Assembly: GCA_036960375.1 (NCBI GenBank)
Contig: JBALVY010000002.1
Location: 310,001 to 374,000, forward strand
Direction: 5' to 3'
Length of the DNA stretch: 64,000 nucleotides
Source of the DNA: CAWVSB01 sp036960375
GTDB lineage: Bacteria > Pseudomonadota > Gammaproteobacteria > Pseudomonadales > CAWVSB01
In this document: positions 26,875 to 36,163 of the stretch, in pieces
Position numbering within the stretch: the stretch's first letter is position 1
How the letters are laid out: the number at the start of each line of letters is the position of its first letter
Program-made: the position numbers and the translations under genes
Notes under the pieces: generated by a model
Told to the model about the DNA's origin: nothing
The model's database searches: none
Seen by the model: only the letters and a program-made list of their open reading frames with translations

Positions 26875-28080
26875 ATGAAAAAAAGTGCTTTTTTTGATTT
26901 CTTTAATCGTCGCCAGGAGGCGGGTTTTGACTGCTTTTTAGCAGCTTCGAACGAAAGCGATGACTATATAGACTGGAACGATTACGTCCTTCCACAAAAT
27001 TATGGCAATGCGGAGTTCGAATATCAGGCCATTCGGCAGAGCTGTGCTCTATTTGATGTATCTCCCATACGTAAATTTCGAATTCAAGGCCTGGCGGCGG
27101 GAAAGTTTCTCGACTATCTATTAACCCGGCCGGTGAGCGGCGCGAGTGCCATGACGGGTATCTATGTGGCGTTCTGTAACGCTGATGGCTCGCTTAAGGA
27201 CGATTCGATACTCTATAAGTATGCCAATGACGACTATTTGTTGATGCCCTCGGACATGGATCATTCACCGCATTTCGATGTTTTGAGGCAACAGCTGGGC
27301 ATTCAGGCAGCCGATCTGTCGATTGTTGACTGTACTGATGACTGGCTCGGGGTCGCAGTGCAAGGACCAAAGTCTGCTGGTGTGCTGAGTACCATGGGGT
27401 TTGCTGATGTCGCGGACCTGAAGCCCTTTGAAGTGCGTGACTACCCTCTAGGACAAGGTGAAATACGCATTGCGCGTATGGGGTTTACCGCTGATTTGGG
27501 CTATGAATGTTGGTTTACAACGGGCCTTCAAGAACAGTTCGAGCAAGCTATCACTGCAGCCCGCGATACTTTGGGGCTGGAGATCCCTGGTTACGGCTTG
27601 ACGGCGCTGGAGGCGTGTCGACTGGAAGGCGGCTTCATTGTGGCGGGTTGGGATTTTTCGACCGAGGCTGATCCTGCGCCAGGCTTTGAGCGTTCGCCGT
27701 ACGAGGTTGGTTTAGGCTGGTTGGTCAATCTTGACGGTGCGGCCTTTGTTGGCAGGAAGGCCTTGTTAGAAAAGCGTGACAGAGGACATCGTTATTATCT
27801 CCGTAATCTTCAAATTAGTGATTCAAGAAAGCCGGAGGACGGAGCAGCGCTTTATGCCGAGGTTGATGGAGAGGAGTGCTTGATTGGGTCGATCAGTTGT
27901 TCTGCCTGGTCGTGGGGCTTAGAGGCCATGATAGGCAATGCCTCAATCGATAGCGTATTTTCAGATGTTCGAAAGGCATGGACCGTCATCGATGGGGAGC
28001 GGCTCATGGCAAGGCTGAGTGTAGGGCCGCAGCTTAATTTGGAGCGCCGAAACAAAGTGCCCGCAGATATTGAGCTGTGA
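26875..28080 (+). CDS. GcvT-family aminomethyltransferase-like protein 1
   Basis: From the ATG at 26875 it has 401 residues and is a stand-alone GcvT/DmdA-type protein with a folate-binding domain (VAVQGPKSAGVLSTMGF, ARMGFTADLGYECWF). The aspartate pair in NADGSLKDDSILY matches the catalytic region of T-protein. An earlier in-frame start at 26818 falls inside the proposed promoter, so it is rejected. Known members move a C1 group from an amine, or a methyl from dimethylsulfoniopropionate, to tetrahydrofolate. Nothing here proves the donor. It is the most divergent of the three stand-alone GcvT proteins of the window and is separated by 101 bp from the first oxidoreductase cassette. Confidence 0.75.
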   Translation: MKKSAFFDFFNRRQEAGFDCFLAASNESDDYIDWNDYVLPQNYGNAEFEYQAIRQSCALFDVSPIRKFRIQGLAAGKFLDYLLTRPVSGASAMTGIYVAFCNADGSLKDDSILYKYANDDYLLMPSDMDHSPHFDVLRQQLGIQAADLSIVDCTDDWLGVAVQGPKSAGVLSTMGFADVADLKPFEVRDYPLGQGEIRIARMGFTADLGYECWFTTGLQEQFEQAITAARDTLGLEIPGYGLTALEACRLEGGFIVAGWDFSTEADPAPGFERSPYEVGLGWLVNLDGAAFVGRKALLEKRDRGHRYYLRNLQISDSRKPEDGAALYAEVDGEECLIGSISCSAWSWGLEAMIGNASIDSVFSDVRKAWTVIDGERLMARLSVGPQLNLERRNKVPADIEL

Positions 28081-28143
28081 GTGCTAGTGGCCCCATTGTG
28101 ACTATACTAGTACATCCAGTAGGACTAATTTACGCAATATTGG

Positions 28144-28162
28144 TTGGCGGCGCGCCTGCCAA
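28144..28162 (+). repeat. Hairpin upstream of the first CrtI-like gene
   Basis: TTGGCGG (28144-28150) and CTGCCAA (28156-28162) can form a 7-bp stem with one G-T pair and a 5-base loop, 19 bp before the start codon. No T-run follows. It may mark the boundary between the GcvT gene and the cassette. Confidence 0.35.
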
Positions 28163-28181
28163 TGCTGAGGAAATATAAGAA

Positions 28182-29795
28182 ATGAAGAACTACGATGCGA
28201 TTGTTATTGGCGCTGGCCACAATGGTCTGACCCATGCGGCATTCTTGGCTAAAGCCGGGCTTGATGTGGTGGTGCTGGAAAAAAACGATTATATCGGTGG
28301 GGCCACCGTTAGTCGGGAGCTCCACGAAGGCTGGAAGTATTCGAACTGCTCCTACGTATGTAGTCTTTTTCGCCCTGAAATCTACCAGTCTTTGGATTTG
28401 GGCCGACATGGTCTGGAGGTAGTGCCTCTGCAGGGAAGTACGACTTTTATGCAGAACGGCGACTACTTTGGCAGTTATCATCAACCTACTGTCAGACGCC
28501 GGGAAATTGCCAGACATTCAAAACGCGATGCCGATGCCTCTATCCGGTTCGATACGGATATTATGAAGTGGTGTCGGCTTATTCGGGGGTTCTTATTGAG
28601 AACACCGCCTGACCCGGCGTCTTTTAAAATTCGCGATGTGATGGAGTTTGCGCACCTTCTCAAGAGTTTTTATAGCCTGACCGAAAGTCAGATATATGAA
28701 TTCCTGCGTTTTTTTACCATGTCGATTGCCGAATACCTTGAGGAGTATTTCGAAAGCGAGGTTATACGTGCACACTTTTCCGGCGGTAGCATTATTGGTA
28801 CCGGTCTTGGGGTGTTCTCGCCAGGCACGGCCTATGTTCTGCTGCACCACGCAATGGGCGATATTGACGGCAATGTCGGCTCCTGGGGTTTTGCTCGCGG
28901 CGGTATGGGCGCTGTCTCCAAGGCCATCGCCTCTTCTTTCCAGTCTTTTGGTGGTGAGATTCGAACAGCTGCTGAAGTCCAGAAAATCAATGTGAGTGGT
29001 GGTACCGCTACTGGCGTTATTCTAGCCTCTGGAGAAGAGATTAACGCGAGAGTCGTTGTTTCTAACCTGGATGCCAAACGCACCTTTCTGGGCGTTATGG
29101 ACAAGCAAGATCTTCCTGAAAGTCTTGTCCATCGGGCTGAGAATTTTAAAATTCGAGGGTCTTCTGGCAAGCTCAATATCGCTCTGGACGGCATGCCAGA
29201 CTTTCCTGCTCTGCCAAAGGGCTCACCCCTCTTATTAGGACACACCCATTTTACAGATACTCCCGAGCGCCTGGAGCGTGCCTATGACGATTGGAAAGAT
29301 GACCGCTGGTCGCAGGACCCTTATGTCGACGCGCTGATTCCTACCCAATACGACCCCACTATGTCACCCCCTGGCAAGCATATGATGTCGGTCTTTGTAC
29401 AATATTGCCCGGTAGAGGCCGAGGGTGGATGGACCGATGCCAAGCGGGATGCCTTTGGCGCCACCGTGATCGATCAGATCAGTCAATACAGCCCCAACTT
29501 TAAGGATCTGATATTGCATGCAGAAGTGAGGACTCCGCGAGAGATTGAAGCGGAAATAGGCCTAACCGAGGGTAATATCTTTCAAGGCGAATTAACGCTG
29601 GATCAGCTGATGTTCAATCGACCTTTCCCCGGCTACGCGCAATATCGCGGGCCTGTGAAAAATATGTATATGTGTAGTTCATCAACTCACCCCGGTGGCG
29701 GTGTTATGGGAGCTCCCGGTGCGAACTCGGCCCGTGAAGTGCTGCGGGATTTGGGTAAGACAGATACTACACCGAGGGATTTTGGCGATGACTAA
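28182..29795 (+). CDS. CrtI/PYROXD2-like FAD oxidoreductase, type A
   Basis: A 537-residue soluble flavoprotein. The N-terminal dinucleotide-binding motif is IVIGAGHNG at 7-15, with VLEKNDYIGGA closing the FAD fingerprint. The C-terminus has GYAQYRGPVKNMYMCSSST, then HPGGGVMGAPG, the second FAD contact region of phytoene-desaturase-like proteins. The family removes hydrides from varied substrates and is not limited to carotenoids. No carotenoid genes are near. It is paralogous to the protein at 36160. Its stop overlaps the start of the type B oxidoreductase by 8 bp, so the two are translationally coupled and may form a heteromer or act in sequence (inference). Confidence 0.8.
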   Translation: MKNYDAIVIGAGHNGLTHAAFLAKAGLDVVVLEKNDYIGGATVSRELHEGWKYSNCSYVCSLFRPEIYQSLDLGRHGLEVVPLQGSTTFMQNGDYFGSYHQPTVRRREIARHSKRDADASIRFDTDIMKWCRLIRGFLLRTPPDPASFKIRDVMEFAHLLKSFYSLTESQIYEFLRFFTMSIAEYLEEYFESEVIRAHFSGGSIIGTGLGVFSPGTAYVLLHHAMGDIDGNVGSWGFARGGMGAVSKAIASSFQSFGGEIRTAAEVQKINVSGGTATGVILASGEEINARVVVSNLDAKRTFLGVMDKQDLPESLVHRAENFKIRGSSGKLNIALDGMPDFPALPKGSPLLLGHTHFTDTPERLERAYDDWKDDRWSQDPYVDALIPTQYDPTMSPPGKHMMSVFVQYCPVEAEGGWTDAKRDAFGATVIDQISQYSPNFKDLILHAEVRTPREIEAEIGLTEGNIFQGELTLDQLMFNRPFPGYAQYRGPVKNMYMCSSSTHPGGGVMGAPGANSAREVLRDLGKTDTTPRDFGDD

Positions 29796-31356
29796 TACTA
29801 TGGATAAATCGGTGGTTGTCGTTGGCGGCGGCCATAATGGCCTGGTTTGCGCGACTTATTTGGCCAAGGCCGGCTATAAGGTTCAGGTTCTTGAGGCGCG
29901 TGATGAAATTGGTGGTGGGGCATCTACGACTTCATTTGCGCAGGGGTATAAGGTGTCGGGGCTTGCTCATATCTTGCATTCCCTCAACCCCAAGGTCTGC
30001 AAAGATCTTGCTCTGGAGCAAGCGGGTTTAGAGCGCGGCGTCGCGATTGAAACCATCGCCCTGGCGCGAGATGGTCAGCATCTGACCTTGGGCAAAGACT
30101 CAGCAACGGGAGGCAGTCTTTCCTCCGAAGACATTGCCGCATATACCCAATTCAAAAAGGAATTTCGCCGCTACGCTGAAGCCTTGAAACCGATGATGAT
30201 GACTAAGCCTCCCAGGCTAAAAGGCATGGATCACAAGGACAAATTCACTCTCGCAAAAATTGGCTGGAAACTGCGTTTCGGCTTGGGCACGGACTCCATG
30301 CGAGAGTTCTTTCGGGTGGGCGGCATCAATATATATGACGTGCTTAATGAAGAGTTCGATAATCCCCATTTAAAGGGCGCTATGGCTGTTGATGCGGTGA
30401 TGGGGCTTCATATGGGGCCACGCACGCCAACCACGGTATTGACCTATCTTCATCGTTTGTGGGGTGAAACCGACGCGGGACAAAGTTTACCGTCGGGTGG
30501 CATGGGGCAGGTGGCCAATGCACTGTCAACGGCGGCATCAAATGCTGGCGTCTCTATTCGCACTGGCGCCAAGGTGCAGCGTATTCGGGTAGAAAATGGC
30601 AAAGCTGTAGGCGTTGAGTTGGCGACTGGAGAGCAAATTGACGCGTCGATGGTGATCTCCAATGCCGATGCAAAATCCACTTTCCTTGATCTGGTGGGAA
30701 CGCGGGAGCTGGACGCCATGTTTGCCCACCGAATACACAAAAGCCGAACCAAAGGAACAGTGGCCAAGTTGCATCTCGCCTTGAACGGGCTGCCGCAAAT
30801 AGAAGGCTTAAGCGCGGCGCAGCTGGGTCAGCGTTTGCTAATAGCCGATGATTTACAATATGTAGAGCACGCCTTTAACCACGCCAAATACGGAGAATAC
30901 TCCGACAAACCCGTACTTGAAATTACCATTCCCAGTATTTCTGATTCGAGCTTTGCCCCCCAAGGTCATCACGTGATGTCAATCTCAGCGTCATTTGTGC
31001 CTTATGCTTTAAAGGGTGGTTGGGAAGGGCAGCGTGAGGCCTTGGTAAAAAACATTATTGCCTTGATCGAGCAGTATGCACCGGGCTTTTCTGCTCAGGT
31101 ACTTGCTTCTGAATTACTGACTCCAGTGGATATTGAAGAGCAATATCACATTGCGGGTGGTCACTGGCATCACGGTGAGTTGGCGATCGATCAAATGTTT
31201 ATGATGCGACCGATTCACGGCACAGCACAATACGATACGCCTATCGATGGTTTATTTCTTTGTGGTGCTTGTGCTCATCCTGGCGGCGGTGTGACAGGGG
31301 TGCCTGGGCATAATGCTGCGCAGCGAATAATAGCGATGGGAGCGGGCAAAAAATGA
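29788..31356 (+). CDS. CrtI/PYROXD2-like FAD oxidoreductase, type B
   Basis: From the ATG at 29788 it has 522 residues. The FAD motif VVVVGGGHNG lies near 8-17 with VLEARDEIGGGAST after it. The C-terminal region LFLCGACAHPGGGVTGVPGH is the usual second FAD site. The frame is open upstream to 29695, but the overlapping ATG (8 bp inside the preceding gene) sets the N-terminus at the conserved FAD motif. It pairs with the type A protein before it, and its stop overlaps the next GcvT gene by 4 bp (ATGA). Its closest relative in the window is at 34619. The substrate is unknown. The context suggests oxidation of an amine or N-methyl compound. Confidence 0.8.
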   Translation: MTNTMDKSVVVVGGGHNGLVCATYLAKAGYKVQVLEARDEIGGGASTTSFAQGYKVSGLAHILHSLNPKVCKDLALEQAGLERGVAIETIALARDGQHLTLGKDSATGGSLSSEDIAAYTQFKKEFRRYAEALKPMMMTKPPRLKGMDHKDKFTLAKIGWKLRFGLGTDSMREFFRVGGINIYDVLNEEFDNPHLKGAMAVDAVMGLHMGPRTPTTVLTYLHRLWGETDAGQSLPSGGMGQVANALSTAASNAGVSIRTGAKVQRIRVENGKAVGVELATGEQIDASMVISNADAKSTFLDLVGTRELDAMFAHRIHKSRTKGTVAKLHLALNGLPQIEGLSAAQLGQRLLIADDLQYVEHAFNHAKYGEYSDKPVLEITIPSISDSSFAPQGHHVMSISASFVPYALKGGWEGQREALVKNIIALIEQYAPGFSAQVLASELLTPVDIEEQYHIAGGHWHHGELAIDQMFMMRPIHGTAQYDTPIDGLFLCGACAHPGGGVTGVPGHNAAQRIIAMGAGKK

Positions 31357-32573
31357 TGAAACCTGAAATACAGAAAGCACCACCACATGATTTTAGGGAA
31401 GTGCTCCAGAAGTCGCCATTTCATGCCAGGGTAGACGAAAAGTCTTTGGTGAAAAGTTGGACGTCCTGGAATGGATATCAGACTGCTCGTGTCTATGACA
31501 CTTTGGCATCTGAATACTTTGCGATTCGCAGTTCCTGTAGTGTGATGGACCTGACGCCCATGGAGAAGTACCGCATCAGCGGTCCGGATGCCGTAGATTT
31601 TTTAAATCGTTTGGTAACCCGAGATGTTTCCAAGCTAAAGCCGCATCGCGTGACCTATGTCGCATGGTGTAATGATGACGGAAGAGTGCTGGATGACGGC
31701 ACCATCTTTCATTTGAATGAGGGAGACTATCGTCTTTGCTCTCAGCACCATCAGTTGGACTGGTTGTTAATGTCCAGCCTGGGTATGGACGTCACTATTG
31801 AAGAAGAAACACATGAGGTCGCAGCGCTTTCGGTGCAAGGGCCTACGGCGTTCTCTGTCTTGACTGCAGCAGGTATCAGTGGCCTGGATGTGCTAAAGGC
31901 GTTTGGTATTATGCATACGCAACTCAATGGCTTTGATGTCATGGTTTCCCGAACAGGGTTTACCGGTGACTTGGGCTATGAGCTCTGGGTCGAGCCGACT
32001 CAGGCCTTGCCTTTGTGGGACGCCATTTTTTCAGTCCAGCAGCGTGGGCTTTATGATGTGCGGCCCATTGGCTTGGATGCCTTGGAAATGGTGCGCATTG
32101 AAGCAGGGTTTATTATGCCCGGCGACGATTTTAATACAGCGGAAACGGCTATTCGTGCCGGCCACGACCGCAGCCCCTTCGAAGTGGGTTTGGGTTGGGT
32201 AGTGAGTTTTGACAAGCCACATTTCACCGGTAAAAAAGCCTTGCTGAAAGAGCAGGGCGAACCGATAAAACGCAGGCTGGTGAAGTTGCGGGTTGAAGGC
32301 AATAAACCCCCGGCCGACGCGTTTCTTTATGATGCAAAGAAAGGTCGGCGTATTGGAGAAATCAAGACCAGTATTTGGTCTCCGGTGCTAAAGGCTAATT
32401 TAACCATGGCGGATATCGAATATCGAAAAGGTCAGGCTCCGCGCGAAATTTGGGCAGAGATTTTTTATCAAAAAGAGCTGGGCTGGCACGCTACCTGGGC
32501 TAAATGTGAAGTCTCGGAGCAGCCATTCTGGAATCATCCAAGGCGATCGGCGACTCCCCCCGACAGTTTCTAA
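31353..32573 (+). CDS. GcvT-family aminomethyltransferase-like protein 2
   Basis: A 406-residue stand-alone GcvT-family protein. Visible features are NDDGRVLDDGTIFHL with the conserved aspartates, ALSVQGPTAFSVL, SRTGFTGDLGYELWVEP of the folate-binding core, and the C-terminal motif PFW followed by ATPP that it shares with the paralogue at 37772. The start overlaps the preceding oxidoreductase by 4 bp, so the three proteins A, B and GcvT are made together. Arrangement and motifs fit an unfused version of dimethylglycine dehydrogenase, with separate oxidase and C1-transfer parts (inference). Methyl or methylene donor not known. Confidence 0.8.
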   Translation: MMKPEIQKAPPHDFREVLQKSPFHARVDEKSLVKSWTSWNGYQTARVYDTLASEYFAIRSSCSVMDLTPMEKYRISGPDAVDFLNRLVTRDVSKLKPHRVTYVAWCNDDGRVLDDGTIFHLNEGDYRLCSQHHQLDWLLMSSLGMDVTIEEETHEVAALSVQGPTAFSVLTAAGISGLDVLKAFGIMHTQLNGFDVMVSRTGFTGDLGYELWVEPTQALPLWDAIFSVQQRGLYDVRPIGLDALEMVRIEAGFIMPGDDFNTAETAIRAGHDRSPFEVGLGWVVSFDKPHFTGKKALLKEQGEPIKRRLVKLRVEGNKPPADAFLYDAKKGRRIGEIKTSIWSPVLKANLTMADIEYRKGQAPREIWAEIFYQKELGWHATWAKCEVSEQPFWNHPRRSATPPDSF

Positions 32574-32578
32574 GGACA

Positions 32579-32986
32579 ATGCATATGATTACGGGTCGAT
32601 GTGAGTGCGGTAGCGTTAGTTTTCAGGTTGCTGGTGAAATAAACGATTTCAGCCATTGTCATTGCAGTCAGTGTCGGCGGCTACATGGCGCGGCTTTTGC
32701 GACATTTGCCGGAGTTGCCCGCAACGACTTCAGTTATCTGTCTGGCCAGTCAGATTTGGCCTCTTATGCGTCTTCGGGCTCCCACGCTCGCGTATTCTGT
32801 AAAAATTGTGGTTCCAATATTCTGGTGGATCTTCAATCTGAACCTGAATCATTGTATCTCTCTATGGGCGCTGTTGATGGTGACCCAAAATGCCCGCCCG
32901 CATATCACATTTATGTTGGCTCTAAAGCTCCCTGGCACGAAATCAATGATTCGGCTATGCAGTACGATACGGAGCCTGACGAATAG
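32579..32986 (+). CDS. GFA/CENP-V family zinc protein
   Basis: A 135-residue protein of the glutathione-dependent formaldehyde-activating (GFA) superfamily. Zinc ligands are visible as CECGSVSF near 8-15, HCHCSQCRR near 27-35, and FCKNCGSN near 72-79. The founding member was reported to promote the reaction of formaldehyde with glutathione, but most members have no proven role. It lies 5 bp after the GcvT-family gene in the same operon, where handling of formaldehyde released by demethylation would make sense (inference). AAGGA precedes the start, and ATG at 32579 or 32585 is possible. Confidence 0.82.
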   Translation: MHMITGRCECGSVSFQVAGEINDFSHCHCSQCRRLHGAAFATFAGVARNDFSYLSGQSDLASYASSGSHARVFCKNCGSNILVDLQSEPESLYLSMGAVDGDPKCPPAYHIYVGSKAPWHEINDSAMQYDTEPDE

Positions 32987-33076
32987 AGCATCATAAATGT
33001 GGGGTGGAAGCCGCACTTTCCTACAGGCAATCAGATTGAAACAGCTATTTCTCGTCAATCACTAAGGAATACTCTA

Positions 33077-33640
33077 ATGGAAAAAACTGATTTACTACCT
33101 CGCTCTAGATTACGACCCGGTCTGGCTCTTGGTTTTGTTGCCTGGAGTGCCGCGATGTTATTGCTAGGTAGCCTGGTGACGACTCGTGATGACGGCATAT
33201 CTACTATGGCTGCCAGTTTAGTCGATTTTGTTGTGCCCGCAGCTTATGCCGACGAGGCCCAAGCAAGCAGCAAGCAAATTATCCGTCTCGATAATGCGCG
33301 TATGGGAGGCGATAATCTCGGCGAATATGCGCCCTATGAGCCTGAAAGCGGTAATTTGGTTGCTCGAGGTCACGAATACTTTTATAGCGAAGATCGCGAT
33401 TTTGGTCTGGGCGTATGGGAGAGCAAGCCCGGTCAGATGACTTATGAAGATCTGGGCTATGACGAGCTTATGTATGTATTAGATGGCGAGCTGGTTATGA
33501 CGGATACTGAGGGCAAGATCGAAACCTTTGGCCCTGGGGAGGGTTTTGTATTGCCTAAAGGCTGGAGCGGCACGCTAGCCGTACCTGAGGGCGGTGTACG
33601 CAAGCTGTGGGTTGCCTATATGGGCGGCAAAAAGGGGTAG
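33077..33640 (+). CDS. Membrane-anchored cupin (DUF861-type)
   Basis: From the ATG at 33077, which follows AAGGA nine bases upstream, it has 187 residues. A hydrophobic segment at about 17-34 (LGFVAWSAAMLLLGSLV) suggests an N-terminal anchor or signal, so the cupin would face the periplasm. The C-terminal 110 residues are a single-domain cupin like ureidoglycine aminohydrolase-type cupins: YEDLGYDELMYVLDGEL, then GEGFVLPKGWSGT. The usual metal-binding histidines of larger cupins are not evident, so catalysis is uncertain. It is directly followed by a membrane protein gene with no gap. Two further cupins of this type lie at 46936 and 51878. Confidence 0.72.
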   Translation: MEKTDLLPRSRLRPGLALGFVAWSAAMLLLGSLVTTRDDGISTMAASLVDFVVPAAYADEAQASSKQIIRLDNARMGGDNLGEYAPYEPESGNLVARGHEYFYSEDRDFGLGVWESKPGQMTYEDLGYDELMYVLDGELVMTDTEGKIETFGPGEGFVLPKGWSGTLAVPEGGVRKLWVAYMGGKKG

Positions 33641-34504
33641 ATGGTGAGGGCGATTTTGGCGCATATAGATAATGCAAAGATAGATCCCATGCAAATAATT
33701 AAGGCGGTGGTGTATTTCTTTCTGCTGATAAATTTTGCCCTCTATATTCAGGACGATTGGGTTATCGCCTCTCATACCATGCGTAATGGTGGCTCCTTTA
33801 TTGAATGGACTCGCGCTTTTGCCACCTCAATTGATGAGAGCGCCTGGTTTATTTTGTTGATTCTGTTTGAGATGGAAACCTATGTCCTCTCAGATGAGCC
33901 CTTGTCGTGGCCTAAAGCGCTGCTCATGCATGGCTTGCGAGTCGTATGTTATGTTTCTCTCGCACATACGCTATACGCCTATGGTATTTACGTTTATGAA
34001 CTCAGTGCCGTGGTGCCCATAGCGGATGTGACAAGTTTGTGTCAGTTGCTTGGCAAGGATGTTTCCTACGCGTTAAATCTTGTCTATACCGAATTAAGTG
34101 CCGACAACTGCGCAAGTTTATCCACTGCTAGCCAGTTCTATTACATCGACCCGCCGGAATTTCTCATAGTCAATGACGCGGCGGGTCTGGTGATTGAGCG
34201 GCAGCTTGCCTGGCTAGATGTACTGGAAGCATCGGTTTGGCTGATAATTCTTTTCACGATTGAAGCCGTGGTTCAGTTGCAGGATCGAAAAATTGGCGGC
34301 GGTGCCCTCATTCGCTTTTTGAATGTAGCCAAGTTTTTATTGTATTCTTTATTATGGTGCGCTATCGCTTACTGGATTTACCGAGGTCACTGGATGTTTG
34401 CATGGGACGAATTCGTCTGGATCGCAGGTTTTGTCGTGATCGAGATGAACGTCGTCGAATGGCGCAGCGAGATCAACCAAGAAGATGCGCTAAAGGCACT
34501 ATAA
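33641..34504 (+). CDS. Integral membrane protein of unknown function
   Basis: A 287-residue protein with about six predicted membrane helices (for example AVVYFFLLINFALYI near 22-36, AWFILLILFEMETYV near 68-82, and the pair VWLIILFTIEAVVQL and FLLYSLLWCAIAYWIY). No family recognised. Its ATG immediately follows the stop codon of the membrane-anchored cupin gene, so the two are cotranslated and may form a membrane complex (inference). It closes the first oxidoreductase operon. A promoter for the second cassette lies 27 bp after its stop. Confidence 0.7.
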   Translation: MVRAILAHIDNAKIDPMQIIKAVVYFFLLINFALYIQDDWVIASHTMRNGGSFIEWTRAFATSIDESAWFILLILFEMETYVLSDEPLSWPKALLMHGLRVVCYVSLAHTLYAYGIYVYELSAVVPIADVTSLCQLLGKDVSYALNLVYTELSADNCASLSTASQFYYIDPPEFLIVNDAAGLVIERQLAWLDVLEASVWLIILFTIEAVVQLQDRKIGGGALIRFLNVAKFLLYSLLWCAIAYWIYRGHWMFAWDEFVWIAGFVVIEMNVVEWRSEINQEDALKAL

Positions 34505-34530
34505 TGTAGACAATACCACCGATAAGGGTG

Positions 34531-34580
34531 TTTCTATGCGTATAGGCGCGGTAGTTGCGGCTGACGACTTAGAATACACT
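34531..34580 (+). promoter_or_regulatory. Promoter with CTATAGGC-like element for the second oxidoreductase cassette
   Basis: TTTCTATGCGTATAGGC (34531-34547) is the third copy of the element, with GTATAGGC in place of CTATAGGC. A -10-like TACACT (34575-34580) again starts exactly 28 bp after its last base. Transcription would start about 30 bp before the start codon at 34619. Confidence 0.55.
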
Positions 34581-34618
34581 TTTATCATTAACAGCAATCA
34601 AAAACTGGCAGGTTTCAT

Positions 34619-36163
34619 TTGCATCACTACGACACAATTATCATAGGCGCCGGCCACAACGGCCTCATCTGTGCAACGTATTTGGCCAAAAAGGGCCAGC
34701 GGGTGCTAGTACTGGAGGCCTCAGACGTCGCCGGCGGTTTGGCCGCTACGCGCGAATTTCATCCGGGCTTCAAAGCCTCGGTCGCCCACACTATCAGTCA
34801 GTTTTCGGGCAAGATAGCGGCCGAACTCAATTTAGCTTCTCACGGCTTTACGCCAAGCGCTGGACCGATGCAAACCATTGGCATGAATTTAGATGGTGAG
34901 CACGTGGTACTTGATGGCGGGCAGGTCAGCGGAGTCAGCGCAGAAGATGCCGCTAGTTATCGAGACTACCGGCAAATGATGCAGCCATTTGTTGATTTGC
35001 TTAAGCCCTTTTGGTTAAAAACCATTCCCCGCATTGGTAACAGCAGTGTCAAAGAACTGATGACCTTTGCCCAGCTGGGATTAAAATTGCGCATGTTGGG
35101 CAAAGAAGATATGAGCGAATTTATGCGCATCGCCACTTTGCCGGCGCGCGATCTTATGGATGAGAATTTTGATAGCGACATTCTGAAGGCTATATTGAGC
35201 TGGGAGGGTTTGCTCGGTTCTAAAATGGCACCTCGATCTCCCAACGCGACGGTATTAGCTTTGCTCTATCGCATGAGTGGAGAGTTAGATGGTAGCCATG
35301 CGTTGCCACCTGGAGGCATAGAGAGCTTGGTGAAAGCGCTTTGCTCTGCTGCGACAGAAGCTGGCGTAGAGATCAAAACGGGAACTCGAGTAGATCGAAT
35401 TGTAATTGAAGGTAGTGAGAATGGCCTGTGCGCTAATGGCGTGCAGCTGACAAATGGTGAGCAGCTGATGGCGCCTCGCATTGTTTCCGCGACTGACCCT
35501 AAACGTACATTCATTGATATGGTGGGCGTGGAAAACCTGGAAATTGAATTTACCAATCGAATTCGGCGTTTACGTAGTGAGGGCTTGGTTGCCAAGCTGC
35601 ACTTGGCTCTGGATGGTCTGCCTGAATTCAAGGGCATCAAGGACCCTAAAGGTCGGATGATAATTGCGCCAAAAATGGACTCAATTGAGTTTGCCTTTGA
35701 CGATGCAAAATACGGCGGCTGTTCTGAGCAGCCGGTGATGGAAATCGTTATCCCCAGTTTGCACGATGCTTCTCTGGCTCCCGCGGGGCAACATGTTTTG
35801 TCTGCCCACGTGATGTATATACCCTACGATCTTAAGGGCGGTTGGACCGACGCGGCTCGCGATGCATTGTATGAGATTGTAATCAAGACACTCGAACGCT
35901 ATGCGCCAGGTATTAGAGAGCATGTATTACACAGTGAGTTACTCACACCTCTGGATCTGGAAACGACGCATAACGTCAGTGGCGGTCATTGGCATCACGG
36001 CGAATTCTCTGCGGATCAAATGCTGATGATGCGGCCTACTTACGAAGCAGCGCAATACAGTACGCCAATCCCTGGGCTCTATCTCTGTAGTGCCGGTTGT
36101 CATCCCGGCGGAGGGCTGATGGGCGGCCCCGGTCACAATGCGGCCAGGGAGATACTGAAATGA
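34619..36163 (+). CDS. CrtI/PYROXD2-like FAD oxidoreductase, type B'
   Basis: A 514-residue flavoprotein starting at a TTG with GCAGG at usable spacing; no in-frame ATG lies nearby upstream, and the next codons are the conserved HYDTIIIGAGHNGL. VLEASDVAGGL completes the FAD fingerprint, and GLYLCSAGCHPGGGLMGGPG is the C-terminal FAD region. It is the paralogue of the type B protein at 29788 (both share the NVSGGHWHHGE/HIAGGHWHHGE stretch near the C-terminus). Here B' comes before A', the reverse of the first cassette. The stop overlaps the next gene by 4 bp. Substrate unknown. Confidence 0.8.
   Translation: MHHYDTIIIGAGHNGLICATYLAKKGQRVLVLEASDVAGGLAATREFHPGFKASVAHTISQFSGKIAAELNLASHGFTPSAGPMQTIGMNLDGEHVVLDGGQVSGVSAEDAASYRDYRQMMQPFVDLLKPFWLKTIPRIGNSSVKELMTFAQLGLKLRMLGKEDMSEFMRIATLPARDLMDENFDSDILKAILSWEGLLGSKMAPRSPNATVLALLYRMSGELDGSHALPPGGIESLVKALCSAATEAGVEIKTGTRVDRIVIEGSENGLCANGVQLTNGEQLMAPRIVSATDPKRTFIDMVGVENLEIEFTNRIRRLRSEGLVAKLHLALDGLPEFKGIKDPKGRMIIAPKMDSIEFAFDDAKYGGCSEQPVMEIVIPSLHDASLAPAGQHVLSAHVMYIPYDLKGGWTDAARDALYEIVIKTLERYAPGIREHVLHSELLTPLDLETTHNVSGGHWHHGEFSADQMLMMRPTYEAAQYSTPIPGLYLCSAGCHPGGGLMGGPGHNAAREILK

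Noticed and set aside
26875..28080. Calling the GcvT-family proteins DmdA (DMSP demethylase)
   Set aside because: They belong to the same superfamily, but they are longer and two of the three are translationally coupled to flavin oxidases, which DmdA does not need. No DMSP-specific residue set could be verified by eye.
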